DNA of 64,000 nucleotides from Lutjanus erythropterus (Eukaryota > Chordata > Actinopteri > Lutjaniformes > Lutjanidae). The notes under the pieces were generated by a model. The model ran no database searches and was not told the origin of the DNA. It worked only from the letters and a program-made list of their open reading frames with translations. Within the stretch, counting starts at the first letter, position 1, and each line of letters begins with the position of its first letter. Both the position numbers and the translations under genes were made by a program. Shown here piece by piece: positions 43,091 to 55,571 of the stretch. The DNA is taken from contig CM034592.1 in assembly GCA_020091685.1 (NCBI GenBank), positions 38,594,705-38,658,704 on the forward strand, written 5' to 3'.

Positions 43091-44745
43091 TGTATTTGTC
43101 ATTTACTCAGATTTTCTGTGTTTCTTTAATAGACATCCAAGTGAGTTTTATTTGTTGTAGAAAAATATGGGTACTGTGCATCAAAGTATGAGAGATCTAT
43201 CACGAACAGCCACCGAGTTACTGATGCTCAAACAAAAAGTGTTACTAACATTCCCGGTCTCTCCTACATTTGCTGCTTTGTTGTACCTGCAGTGAAGCCA
43301 TTCTAAAGCCTCGATATACACTGTGTATGTTGCCTTGTAGCAGTGAAAGTAATCTGGTGCCTGGTCCCCGCAGTCGACCATCTATGGAAGTCTATCTGTG
43401 AGTGATTTACCGCTCGAGTGTACATGTCAGGACGGCTACGTCAGGGCTGCGTCAAACAAGATTAGAACATGTAGCTTTTAATTGAGAATACTCCTGCGAC
43501 GGCATTCTCGCAGATGCCAGGCAGGCGTCTTTCATAAACCTAACATACGCTTCGTGGTGTCATCGGTGATTATTTCAGTGAGGTAAAAAAAAAGATCCAA
43601 AGTAAAACAGGCAGCTGATCAGGCTTATCAGAAGATCTTGTTTTCCATTAAAATGCTGAAAAGTTTGACTTTCAAAAGTCTGCATGACAAGACAAAGAAT
43701 AAACTCGTATGAATTTTTTAAGAACCAGAAACAAAACATCCATAGATTGCTCACACGGAGACTGTGATCAGTAAAACTGTATCACTGCCAGGCATTCTCT
43801 GGCTATGATTTCTGTGCTCTTTGCACTTCTGGCTGTGCTCACTCTGCTGTGACTTGGTCAACAAGGGTGAGCTTCAGTAAGCTTTTTTGTTAACAAATTA
43901 GGGCTGTGCTAAAACAAAATGCAAATAATCTAAACATGTTTGGCAGACAGTGCTTTTTTGGGGAGGAAAAAAAAAAAAGGAAATGGAGGATTTAATTTTG
44001 CATGATGCTGCCTGGCTCAGAATGCCTCAGTCATTAGCTCGGTGAGGAAAAGGGTTTACCCAGACCATAAAAAATCCCAGCTGAGATGCGGGCCTCCGAA
44101 TGAAGCCCAGTATCACAGCTTTCTCAATAATTATGAGAAAGACCCTAGATGAAAGGCAGCTCTTGGACTTTTAGCATATTTCAAAGCCGATACCTCAGAA
44201 ATTTAAAGGAAAATAAGATATGAAAGCCTTTGGTTGGCTGCTTTTACGGATAAACTGTGACAATGGCACCGTGCCCAAAACAAAGATAATAAAGAAGAAA
44301 GCAGGAGCTTGTGGTTGCATGGAGAGCTCATTATCCCAGTTGCAATTAATGGAAGCACTTGTAATAATATCTTATTTCTTTACCTTGGCTGTTGTCACAC
44401 AAATATGCTTAACTTTAAAGTGTTTTGCAAAGAACAGCATGTTTTTTGTTTTTTTTTGTGGGGGTGCAGACAGTCTAGGCGGGCTACTTCTTCCATGCAC
44501 ATCCTCCAGACTGTGGCAAGTTCATTAACATTATGGGATGCATCAGTTGGCAATGTTCTGACGCTTCTTACTCTCTTAAAAGAAAGCACAGCTCAGAGGA
44601 TGTACTGGCATTTAACGCAACTGTATTTTACAGTTGATTGACGCAGTGAATTAGCAAACAAAAAAAAAACACCACGCCATGAGACTCCGAGTGAGGTCCA
44701 AGTGTGTGGTGCTGCATGAAATCCAAACTTAACTCTGCTCTAATA
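43091..44745. other. Intronic sequence, nothing firmly recognised
   Basis: The block 43185-43440 ('CTGCAGTGAAGCCATTCTAA', 'GGTCCCCGCAGTCGACCATC') looks repeat-derived. No exon seen. Confidence 0.45.
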
Positions 44746-45500
44746 CACTGTAAAAAAAATCATACAGAAATCTAGTGGAATCAACTAACCTTTTCATATT
44801 TCATGTAAATATACATAGTTTATTTTTGCAAAAAAACATTTCTAGTATTTATTTACAGAACCTTTAAGAACTTATAAACATGAGGAAGTCTTGTGACTAG
44901 AATTATTGAGTTGAATGAATGTACTGTACAGAGTTTAATCAACTCATTAAAATAACTTTCTAAAGAAACATGATCAGCATTTTAGCAGACTTCCCAGCAT
45001 GCATTGTTCTTAGAGGTAAAACTATTCCAAGAGCCTTCTTTTTTAATAGTTTGAAGAAAATATATATGATGAAAGATAAGTCAGGGTTGTTTGTTTTGTT
45101 TGTTTTCACAATAACACCATGATGAAAGTATTGAATTGTATTCCCTTCTCACTTAAAATTTAATAAATGCACTGCCCAGCAGTTTCACATTTTGTCTTTG
45201 TGCCAATACTGGAACAAAGTAGCTCCAACAGAAGCAGCTGCAGCTGGAAGTTCTTTGTGTGAAACGAGGAACTGACTCTTCAGACTGAAACGAAATAAAA
45301 GGAAGGAAAAAAGGAAATTAAATTTGTTTTGTCATGTTTGTCAGTGTTGTTTCAACTTAATCTTTAACTTACTGAACATGTTTTCTCAAGTACAACTGAA
45401 GTTCATTTGTCTAGAAAAGTTTGTTTGTTTTGAATCATTACAAAAGTACAGCTTAAGATTTTAGGCAGCTTGGACCATCAGAGAGTGTATTTTTACAGTG
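44746..45500. mobile_element. 755-bp element with CACTGTAAAAA inverted ends
   Basis: The left end is CACTGTAAAAAAAAT and the right end, inverted, CACTGTAAAAATA: an 11-base perfect terminal match. The interior has 'ATTGAGTTGAATGAATG', 'AATCAACTCATTAAAATAAC' and 'GTTTCAACTTAATC', the AACTTAA-rich style of common fish MITEs with this terminus. No target duplication is clear and no coding frame is present. Confidence 0.5.
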
Positions 45501-47892
45501 CAGCTGATTTTAACGCCCCATAGTTTGTGATTTGGGCTTAAATTACTTTTGACAGGGGTATTAACCTGGAAAATCAAACTATAAGATGGAAATCTAAATA
45601 TGTAGACTTTAACGCAATGCAGCCTGTGCCACTTTCATCTAAAGCAGCCATAATCTGAGAGGCTTTTTTTTTTGTTACCACACCGGTGCTGCAGGGAAAA
45701 GAAAAGAAAAGAAAAACTTCCCACAGTTTCGTGAATCCAAAATCAAGGCGTTGAAACAAGCTTTTATCTTAACGAGGACACCTCAAAGTAGTTTCACTCT
45801 ATGGGGTCTGAACCGTACTTATCACTAACAGCAGGAACTGTCATCTTTATCCGCTGCATAGTTTTCATACCTTAAACAAACAAAGACTTAAACCGTTCAG
45901 GTATGTGCGCCAGCGGAACAAACACATCCATGCATTCAGACTGCTGTAAAATATGATGTATTACTTAAATGTTCTACATCTGCAGACATGTTAAATACAC
46001 AAGGACCATGAAAATCCCTTCAGACTGCTGTCTGCTGCTTGACGATGTGCCACGCTTTGATCTCGTTTCTCCCTCTTACAGGTTGGCGAAGGTTGCGGTA
46101 TTATTCAGTGTCAAGTCTTCCTCTTTTCTTTTGTATTAACACCTAATTAGACTGTCTAGCCAGGTCTCCTTGATCTTACCGTAAACTTTGCTGAGAGACT
46201 AAAAAGACATAAAAACGGTATTCAGCTTTATCTATTTATCAGCCCATCTCTGTATCTATCTATCTACTAAGCACCCATCCCTTTACCAAATGTTACAATC
46301 CATATGTTAGCCTTTAGAGGTGGAATATGCAAGCAGCCTTGTCAATACTTCAGTTTGCTTAATGGGACCACTAACGTAACACTTTGGCTCTGCGGCCTAT
46401 TGATCGGCGTCCACCACACATGTGCTGCATCAGCAAGGGAGAGGGAGAGCATGAAAACCTAAATTACAGAGATATCTCAGCCGGCTTTTGATTCTAAATG
46501 GTTGGATCATATCAGGATAAAGGGGGATTAAACAAAGTGTTCAATTTGTAAATCAGAGGGTATTCAAGCACAAAGTGTGTGTAAAAGGGGGGATGATCCA
46601 GCCAGGTTCAAAGTTACTGGAGTGTGCCTTAGCTGATAAAACACTAAAATGCTGCAGACACACTGTATTACCGCCATGTATTATACAGTATAAAGACTCC
46701 ACCATGCTGACATGTCATGTTCACATTACTACTTCAGAGCGGAGCCTTAATGCACTACATAATAGCTGTGTGTTGCACCAAGACGCAGTGTAAAAATGCG
46801 TAATATTAAAGGGTTATTAGGGATGTGCAGCAGCCTCCAGAACATCCAATAGCGACTGTCACATCCCATGTGGTTATTTTAATGCAGATAAAGCCACCTG
46901 AGTTATAGAAATATGCATTGAAGTGGACATCAATCATTGCACAAGTCAGCTCTGGTAGATACTGTATGTAAACAACTGATTACTCAGGAGAGATTGACTC
47001 GTCAATTCAACAAAAATTCCACCCCCGCATTTACATGAGTCCTTGCAGAACGACTTAAATAATACGAAGACGAGAGACAGGCTTCCCTGATCAGAAAAAA
47101 AGAAACATAACAATGTTTCACACCAGTGGTGATAAATAATGCTAGTTATGTGGCACATGCACACACATAATACACTATTAGGTGGATATATTTTTTACCA
47201 ATAATGTGCTGAAATTAAAGCAGAGAGCTATCAGAATTATGGACAGTTCTCTGACGGTAAAGGTTGTCATACGATCAAGTGACTTGACAATGGACAACAT
47301 CTACAAACTTCATATTAACTTATAATCATCATTCCATATCATTATATATAAGTTTTTGTAGTTTAAGTAGAATGGAAAAAAGAAAACTATGACAGAAATG
47401 GGCGCTCCTTTTTGAGGACACAAATAGAAAACGGCACCACTTACAACTTAATGTGAATTCCTCTATGAACACTGGCAATATGAATCACTCAAAAGTGCCT
47501 GTTATTGGAGGGCCCACTCTCTCTCCAGCCCCCTCACCCCATGGGCCCCAGTGCAACCACACTGCCTGCAGTGTCTATAATTACGCCCCTGTTTAACACT
47601 ATTAGGGCAAGATTTCCTGTGAAATCTTCTCCGCTTGAGGAGCAAAGTCTTACAGGATGCAAAGTGGGTCAGTGCTTGGCAGTGGCATACATTCACTCAT
47701 CATGACATAAGATGAGAAATGGCTCTATTAATGGGCAATATACAAGATTATTGGCTCCTCATAAGTCATTCAAGCTTCACTGACGACATAGGTAACTTCA
47801 TTCAGACTGCAGAAAAACAAACATGTTTGCTAACTCTCATATAGTTTTACTGTAAAGGTTCGGGTTCAAGATTTACTGGAATTCAATGGTCC
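45501..47892. other. Intronic sequence with one repeat-free candidate block
   Basis: The stretch 46370-46570 is repeat-free with compositionally balanced sequence ('GCGGCCTATTGATCGGCG', 'TCTCAGCCGGCTTTTGATTC') and could be a conserved element. 47510-47600 ('GGGCCCCAGTGCAACCACAC') resembles a fragment of a dispersed fish repeat. No exon seen. Confidence 0.4.
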
Positions 47893-48310
47893 TTTAAACC
47901 TGCAATAATTTATATTTTTTGGCCATTCGGGGGAAGCAGAAACAAATCACGATTACAACACTGATATATCATCACCTTTTAAAGTGATATGGCAAATTTG
48001 TTTGCAAAACAGTAGCTTATTTTCACATCCAGCAGTTAGAGAGCAACATTATCATTCATTTGTAGTCGTGTTTCTGGCCACCTTGTGATGAAAGTCCAAA
48101 CGCTCTCTCTTGTTTAGCTCTGTTTGGTCTGTGCCAACTCTTGAGGGAAATATCTGGCTTTTAAAGTGCTTTTTAGAGCTTAATATGAGATCAGTGAGAG
48201 TGAACCAAAACGGTAAAGTTGCAGCCGGACAGCTAAACAATGAGCCGAAACCTAAAGCTCCCTAAGGCTGAGGTGAGCTGCAAATTCAGGTGATAATTCT
48301 CCGTAGATTC
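47893..48310 (+). repeat. Interspersed repeat, family R4, copy B
   Basis: Second copy of the repeat at 757-1160, same orientation. Retains AAACCTGCAATAA, TGATATATCATC, ACATCCAGCAG, ATCATTCATTTGTAG, GAACCAAAACGG and GGACAGCTAAACAATGAGC. Confidence 0.65.
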
Positions 48311-49060
48311 ATCACTATGAGTGACCCCTTTCACGTTGTCATTTGATGCATTGTTATTATAAAACTATCTATTTAACCACTTTAAGGTCACATTATTTTG
48401 AGCTGACATAATAGCTGTGCTCCTCAAGGATTTTGCAGCAAAGATTTATGCTTATAATCACTGATGAATGTAATGATCTCATAGATCAATTCCTTCTACA
48501 TGTTTACATTTGCATTAAGATCGAGTGTGAACATTCGCAGATAACGTTAGCGCTCTCCCCGTCTCCTCTCTGTTGGATGGGAAAGGTCTTTTGGATTTTA
48601 TGCTAATATCATGTCTGCCTACGAGGATGAAAGCTTTGATCAAGATAAATTAGATGGGAGGTAGGGTTAGGGGTGATAGGCATTTAGTATAATGTGAATG
48701 ATCTTTAATTCCTGCAGTTAGAGAGGTGTTGTGCTGTCGCTGGGTGGGGGGCACAATCATTGCCAGGACCACCACTGAGTTTGTGACACCTACTAAAAGT
48801 TAACATGCTCTGCGGGACATGTACACACCGGACACAGGTGACACGACTGTGCTCTTAGTGCAGTGCCTTTGTTTACCTGGACCCCGACAGTGCAACAATA
48901 ATTTACAGCAAATCAGATATTCAGAGTAAAAAAGACTGAATAAAAAAACAGCATGACAAGATAACCTTTGGATTTGAGGATAAATACCGGATTAAAACTC
49001 AGAATCAAAACGATAATGCACGTGTGGGAGGCTTCAGTGAACGGGATGCACTTTAAAACA
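48311..49060. other. Intronic sequence, nothing recognised
   Basis: AT-rich unique-looking sequence. Confidence 0.5.
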
Positions 49061-49335
49061 TTAATGCTGATGGTTTTTCAAATGTGTAGGATGTAAGCAG
49101 TTATTCTTCAAGCAATCCATGTTAATAATGTAAAAATAGTATGTCAGTGCTTACATACTGTCTGATTAAGAAAGTCAACTAGTTTAACATACTGTATTAA
49201 TGTCAGTGGGAATTCATAAATGTGCAGGATGTAAAAGGGTAAATCATTTATTCTCTAAGTGGCCCATGTTAATAGCATAAAAACAGCATTTCAGTACTTA
49301 TACTGATTGAGAGCGACCAGGTCAAATAATTGCAG
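49061..49335 (+). repeat. Two-unit tandem duplication, period about 138 bp
   Basis: Matching blocks recur about 138 bp apart: ATGTGTAGGATGTAA/ATGTGCAGGATGTAA, CAGTTATTCTTCAAG/ATTTATTCTCTAAG, CCATGTTAATA, AAAAATAGTAT/AAAAACAGCAT and GTCAGTGCTTACATACTG/TTCAGTACTTATACTG. Noncoding. Confidence 0.6.
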
Positions 49336-49444
49336 ACAGTCCAGTCAGTATGGAAGCCCTGAAGAAAAGTGAGAAAAAAATCTGGTCATCCATTTTCTAC
49401 GTCTGATCTAAATTGTTTTCTTTCCTGTTTTTTATGATTTAAAG

Positions 49445-49990
49445 TAACAACTGCACAACCAAAAACGAGTACTGCAGCCTAGATAGTGAGCCGGACCCGT
49501 AGATGGTATATGAAAAAGGTTGAACTCATAGTTAATACACAATCTGTGGTCGGAGTGAGTTGTTTAACCCCGTCGCCTCCTCCCCAGACTAGAGGAGGCT
49601 CAGGCAGGCAGCAGGAAGGTTGCTGGAGTACAAGGCAAGCTCAGCATTGTAATTTGGCAATTACAAACAGTGACGTTTATAAGTTGATCAGCTGCGTAGT
49701 CGACTTTCATTGTAAAGTTAAGACCATTATCTTAACAACAAAAAGAACCCACTGTTCCAAAGATACACACTCTGTAGTTTGAGTTCATTGACTGCCTGCC
49801 AGACTCCATTAACATATTGCTCTATTTAACCATTGTAAACTCATTCTGAAAGATCATTGATGATTACTCACGACTCATTAGCGGACACTTGCTCGTTCCG
49901 CAAACATTCTGCATTAATTTGAACTCTAATTAATGTGAAACAGGTAAACAATAACACAAGTTACAGACTAGGAAGACATCTTGGCTTTTT
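49445..49990 (+). repeat. Interspersed repeat, family R1, copy 3
   Basis: Plus-strand copy: ACTGCAGCCTAGATAGTGAG, CCGTAGATGGTATAT, CGCCTCCTCC, GAGGCTCAGGCAGGCAGCAG, AAGTTAAGACCATTATC, GACTGCCTGCCAGACTCC, AACATATTGCTCTATTTAA and CATTAATTTGAACTCTAATT. The TTAAATAGG palindrome core is deleted in this copy. Confidence 0.7.
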
Positions 49991-50043
49991 TTTTAAACAT
50001 CTGGTGAAAAAAAACGTGAAGTGCACCACAACCCTTTGCTCTT

Positions 50044-50440
50044 CTTCACTGTAGCCACACTGATATAACACAGAAGGGTAAACGCGGTGTTAGCAATGAA
50101 GGTCCCATTCCATTAAGTGAAGCAGAGCCTTTCAAGCAGCCAGCATGCATAACTCTCTTTGACCTCAATGTAACAGAACCTTAATTACTATTATTGCTTA
50201 TACCTGTTAACCCTGTATTTCATGCTAAAATAGCTGCTGTGAAAAAGGACTATAAGACTAAAAGCATCCACATGTTCTTGCAGGTGAGTTTAACCTCTCC
50301 ACGCCCTCTAAACATTCATATATTTCTTTTTACTATGAATGTACTTTTATCTGAGTTAATGAATGAACTGTTTTCCTTGAATACATCCATGATACTTTGC
50401 CATTAGCTCGCTGGCTAGCATACTGTAAATGGCCGGAACA
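50044..50440 (+). repeat. Interspersed repeat, family R8, copy A
   Basis: Aligns with 54076-54400: a GTGATAT/CTGATAT start, GGTAAAC.CGGTGTTA, CATTCCATTAAGTG/GTTCCATTTAGTG, AGCAGAGC, TACCTGTTAACCC/AACACCTGCGTTT, ATGGCTGCTGT/ATAGCTGCTGTG and GCATCCACATGTTCTTG/ACATCCAAG. Confidence 0.55.
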
Positions 50441-51593
50441 AAACATATCAAAAGTGCTTATTCTGTTGCGTATAACTGTCATTAAATGTATAAAATTATC
50501 ATAATCCCTTTGCAACTGTCCAAATGTCCAACTCATAAGACCTAAAGTCTTTTATCCCAACACAGTAAGCAAATATACAGTCTGCTTAACCAAAGTTGTA
50601 GCCGTTGGTTTGTCATGAATAATATTAGCTTGTGAGTAAGCAGGTTATGCTGTGACATGTTCAAGTGCTCATTAGTAATGCAAAATCAATAGTCAGATTG
50701 AATTCATAGTTCAGTTAATTTAAAAAAAACTATTATCACTGTCAAGCAAGGAAATAAAACTATAGTGAAAGCCTCACTTCAAAGAATAATCATGTGCCAC
50801 TGAAACAAAGGACTGAATGTGTGTTGTAAGTCATTTCACACAAACTTTGGTACCAAACAACATTTTCACTTATCTCAGTTTGTCATGAGCAAAACCAAAC
50901 TTCAGCTCAAATAATCAGCCCTCTGAGTATCCATGAGAAGTGAGATTTTGTTATGATGGAGAGGTAAAAAATGATGGAGTTCTGACACAGTTGGGGGCAT
51001 TATAATGGTTTCATTAGATACACCATGTCAAAGACTGCCTGAAGGGAACAAAGAGATCGCAGTTAAAGTGAGGACGGAAAATTAAAATGAACAATATCAC
51101 TGACAGGCACGGTGCTAAAGATGATATGAAAGCAAAGACTTTCACATTTCGGCAGGCTTTTTCCTCGCAAGTTTAACACAAAGCAGTTCAGTCTAATTTA
51201 AAATATTAAACACAAAATATTTCTGATTGCATTCAAAAGAGGAAGAAATAGAGGTTGCAGGCGACAGAAGTCATTACTTCAAACACACCTTCATTTTTGT
51301 AATGAGCTACAAGAACTTTGACAAATATTTAAGGGATGAAAAATGAAAAGTGTTCATTGTGCGGTTTTTTATCAAAATGGCCAAGCAACACATGGTGGTA
51401 AATTTGAAAATATATAGATAAAGAACAGAAAAAAATCAGTCTACAGCACTCGATACAAAACTTTAGATTAGTTTTCATTTTATTCAGTCCCACCAAGAGG
51501 TTGTGCATAAGTTTAGTTTTCTCTCAGACAACCTGAAGTACATTATGATATTTTTTGCTTAATGAAAATAAACTGCCTACCTGCAGCTTTAAA
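50441..51593. other. Intronic sequence with one repeat-free candidate block
   Basis: 51000-51190 is repeat-free ('GTCAAAGACTGCCTGAAGGG', 'ACTGACAGGCACGGTGCTAA') and could be conserved noncoding sequence. Otherwise nothing recognised. Confidence 0.35.
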
Positions 51594-52050
51594 GGAATAA
51601 TATGCAACATTTCTGCATTTCATTTCATTGGCAAATGTTTCCAACAATAGTCAAACCCAGACAAACCCGTCATTTATTCAAGGTAACGGTTAATGTCCTT
51701 CTAGCATCTAGTTGCTATAATGTCCAGGAAAACATGGGTATACATTGGACATGTAAGAGAGCGAGGAAGGAAGTCTTAAACTCAACACATTTCCTAAGTC
51801 ACGGCAGATTTCCCTCAGCAGCAGAGTGCTGTAGGGATGACATATTCTTATAATCGTTTGTCTCCACAAAAAGCCAGTAGGGTTTTCCCACTGGATTTTG
51901 GGTTAGTGCAGAAAACAATCTGCTGACACTGACTTGTGATACTGACATGTTTCGTTTAGCAAGATAATCTTGACAAACAGACACCAGATTTCTGACTTTT
52001 GAAGCATAAATGAACTGCACCGAGGTTGTGTCACTGAACATGACTGCCAC
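51594..52050 (+). repeat. Interspersed repeat, family R3, copy B
   Basis: Starts TTTAAAGGAATAATATGCAA and shares the block order of the reverse copy at 6850-7101. It continues further than copy A, with CAAAAAGCCAGTAGGGTTTT and CACTGGATTTTGGGTTAG, which I know as common fish repeat phrases. Confidence 0.6.
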
Positions 52051-53799
52051 TAAGTGACTAGTGCTCCGTGTGATGATGTTTAATGTCAACTTCTGTTGTC
52101 TCATTTAGCTACTTGTTAGCAACCGCCTTTTCTAAGATTCATAAAACCTTCAGAATTCATGAGTATATTTAATGTATTTACTGAAGTATTTTATGACATA
52201 AAGTCTGTAGTTATCACAAGTTTAAGAGATTTCCCATTTTGCTCTATTTATGGCAAATAACAAAAAAATTCATTCAAAAAACCCTCTGACTTTAAGACGA
52301 GGAAACCAGAGGTGCTCATTTCTAAGTTTTAGGACTCATTCCTCCCACACGCTATGGTGGTTGTTCAGCAATGATGAAAATAACTCCCATGATCCCTCAG
52401 TCCTTCAGGTGAATGGTTTAATATGAGTGAGCCCTAGCAGCAGAACTTACATACTGTGTATTTAAAGTAAAAGCTATAAAAAAACAAGAAAATTATCTTT
52501 TTTTTAGAGAAATTAAATTTCTATTCACTTTGCACATCAACAGTATTTGAATTTGAGGTTTTGTTTTGTGTGTCTCTGTCAGATTTTTATGTCCTTCAAG
52601 TGTTTGTTTATATATATTTTTTCCAACATGTTGCAGTGAATGATGGATAAGATTTCCAGTTCATTCAATTAACAAAGATACAAAAATTAAAACAAGAGAT
52701 AAGAAAAACTAAAGCTCTTTGGCTTTTCTAAACAAGGCCCACAGACTTTAAAAATTTTCATTAATCCATCAAGATGACACGATTAACAACACCAACTCGC
52801 TGCTGCACACAGGCTGGAAAAGCCGGTGTCAATTGCCGGCGTCTCATGGCATTTAAAAAAGAACTTGATTGCATTGATGCAATCTCGACTTTCAACACCC
52901 TCAGAGGCTCTCCAGCGATAACTACCACGAGGAGTAGCTGTCATGGCTCGTAGTATGACTCACACCGAGCGCGAGAATGATGTCCTGGATGAATATCCTT
53001 TAGCCCCACTGGGAGTGTGCTGTCCCGCTCCTCTGATGTCTTTGGATGTCTTGGACCTAGAGGTCAGCATCTCATTTTACACGGACAAAAATCTATTACA
53101 AAACCTATCTCTCTTCACTCGCATTAAACCCACTGGGGAAGAGAGGCTTTTCTCTAATTGTTTTTCCTTGGCTGCAGAGCTGGCCTGGTTATGAGTGAAC
53201 CCGGTCCACATTATGGCTCTGATTGGTGAGCGGGTCATTCAGACCCATCATTTACGCATTGCGATGTACAGAATGGCATTATTCACACTAAGTGTCTTTT
53301 TTTCATCCAGGGAGTACCGTGCCCAGGCATTTGCATTAGACACTGAGAATGAACAGCGTATTAATGAAACCATTGCAATTTTACAAACACATTAGAGTTT
53401 ATACTTTACAGCCATCAACTACCTGACCTACTAAGTACAAATATAGCTGATATTTGGCACGGCACGGCGTAAGTGTTTCTCCATTTTCACAATCTTTTTA
53501 AAAGCAACATTTTCATCTAACTGAATGGTTCTGTTGTTGATTGATACGATGCATCCTAAACAGAGACTGTGTAAAAATGTCAACATTTGCTCTTCTGTAC
53601 ATGAGCGTTAGCCAGGATTAATGTTATGTTTCCGGTGGCATTAAGACCTACTTTTTTCAAATAAACAGACGAGTGGGGGAGATGGCATGGCATGAGAAAA
53701 CCATCATGGCTAAACAGACAAAACAGAACACGACCGTAATCCTATGAACTGGGTTACCTGCAGATCCCTTAATGTCATATCTCGTACATACTTTATTCC
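52051..53799. other. Intronic sequence with a long repeat-free block (52780-53400)
   Basis: 52780-53400 is less AT-rich and free of known repeat landmarks. It carries plus-strand open frames 52943-53194 and 53195-53395, without a domain or splice context I trust. It includes a short dyad AATTGCCGGCGTCTC/GCCGGTGTCAATTGCC near 52822-52842. Candidate conserved noncoding DNA. Confidence 0.35.
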
Positions 53800-53870
53800 A
53801 GGGGTGTCAAACTCAGTTTAATCCCCAGCCACATCTCAAAAGGGCCCTCAAAGGGCTGGTTGTGAAAGTA
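53800..53870 (+). repeat. End of a fish DNA-element ('ggggtgtcaaactca')
   Basis: CAGGGGTGTCAAACTCAGTT followed by 'CCACATCTCAAAAGGGCCCT' resembles the terminus of a widespread vertebrate hAT-derived repeat. Only this end is recognisable. Confidence 0.45.
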
Positions 53871-54075
53871 TCTACCACTTTTAATATTACTGTACACAGT
53901 TGACTCTGCATTTGATCTTTATTGATATTAATTATAACCAAGTAACTCTAAAAGAAGAAGTCTGGGAACATTTATGACTAAAATGAAGTATAAGACAAGA
54001 TATACTGGCTTATCTCTATTACTGTACGTACAGATATAGATTCACTTTCCCATTTCTTGATAAATAGACCTCCAT

Positions 54076-54400
54076 AGGCAGCCATAGTGATATGAAACTC
54101 TAAGGTAAACACAGGTGTTACCACTGACACCAATTAAGGAGCTGTTCCATTTAGTGTAGCAGAGCGTTCCCAGTAGCAACACCTCGACTCGATCACTGGT
54201 AACACCTGCGTTTACAATTTCTTGTGAAAATGGCTGCTGTAAGAAAAAAAAAAGTCTAAAGTAGCAGCTGAGCAAAACATCCAAGAAAAGTACTATTTTT
54301 CTTGGATGTTTTGCTCAGCTGCTACTATTTATGTTATTAGCTACACTCGAGTGGCCGCTCCAGCGCCACCGCTGCAAATGGCTATATGTTTTTTCTTTTC
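54076..54400 (+). repeat. Interspersed repeat, family R8, copy B, containing a perfect hairpin
   Basis: Second copy of the repeat at 50044-50440. It differs by carrying, after GCTGCTGTAAGAA, the inverted repeat described next. A mixed T tract follows at about 54389-54413. Confidence 0.5.
54260..54326. repeat. Perfect 30-bp inverted repeat, 7-nt loop
   Basis: The left arm 54260-54289 starts AGTAGCAGCTGAGCAAAACA and the right arm 54297-54326 ends AGCTGCTACT. All 30 positions are complementary. The loop is GTACTAT. In the paralogous copy at 50044-50440 only the left-arm relative is seen (GCATCCACATG region), so the hairpin arose in this copy by inverted duplication of existing repeat sequence. 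Confidence 0.9.
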
Positions 54401-55571
54401 TTTTTTTTTTTTTTGGAGGCTATAGCATATAATGACATTTAGCACTTAGAGTCAGTGGGATTTGTCTGAGTTGTTTGTAAATGTCAGGACATCAAATAAT
54501 GATTTGGGTTGGTGAAACATCCTGAGCACAGCAAAACAATAAGAAAGGAGTCAACATCCTCTGTAGATATAGAGCTCACTTTAAGGCAACAAAACACAAG
54601 TTACCTCATGGAACAATATTCTCTTAAAACGTCTCTAATTTTCTGTTAAGAGAAAAAAAAAATAAAATTAAATAAAATTAAAAAAAGTCAGCGCCAACAT
54701 CAGATGCACCAGATGTTTTTAACCACTGAAATGTGCTCTTACCAAGTTGTTCTGAATGAAGTAAGAAAATTAGGGGGTTAAATAAGACTTCGAATTAAAT
54801 AAATTTTGTTTAACAACTCATTCATTTTTTAATCACATGATGGTGATAAATTAAAACCTTTTTGCTCATTTTTATCAACTGATCAGAGCTGGTTTTACAC
54901 TTTTATTTAACAAACGTAGTTATATTTTTGACTTGTCTGTGCTCCATAGACATCTTCAAATTACTTGTTTTGTCCAAAACCCCTAAATGACTGAACATGA
55001 GATGACATAAATTAAATAAAAGCAACACATTTGTGAAGCAGGAAGAAGCTGTGGGAAGACTTGTAAAGTATGATGCCTTTAAAACGCTGAATATATTTTA
55101 TGGTTACTATATAACTATAGATATTTTAATTATAATTACGGTGGATAATTGCATAGAAATAATAATTGCAATTATTCCCCCCTTTGCAAAGTCGTTGTGT
55201 TGGTGGTGCAGGTGGATTTGCTATCTTACACTGGTGCAGTGGCCATTTTTGCCACGTCTGCAAGACTCCTCTCCCCCACTCCTCCAGCAGAGCTGCATAA
55301 TAATGATGATAATAATGAATTATAAAGTACAACATAATTTCAGGGTGTTTCAGCGTGAAACATAACCAGTTACACATCTGCATGACATTTACGGTTCAGG
55401 GATTGTATTACTTTTTGCAGACGTTTGTGTAAAATAAACTGTTTACACATGAAGCTGCTTTGGAGACGTCCTGCCGTCTCCATATATTGCACACTCACGC
55501 TTTCACTTCTCAATCCGTCTCCTCGCTTTAAAAGTCATTTCTCTTTGTTTCCTCCCGGTAAATCCACCGTC
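54401..55571. other. Sequence upstream of the candidate first exon
   Basis: AT-rich to about 55180, then more balanced. A 7-bp dyad GGAGACG/CGTCTCC lies at 55462-55481 and a TATA-like ATATATT at 55482-55488, which would place a start site near 55510 for a plus-strand transcript. No CpG-island density. Confidence 0.35.

Noticed and set aside
43181..43381. Minus-strand frame with MVDCGDQAPDYFHCYKA start
   Set aside because: Lies in a block with repeat-like phrasing; no domain recognised.
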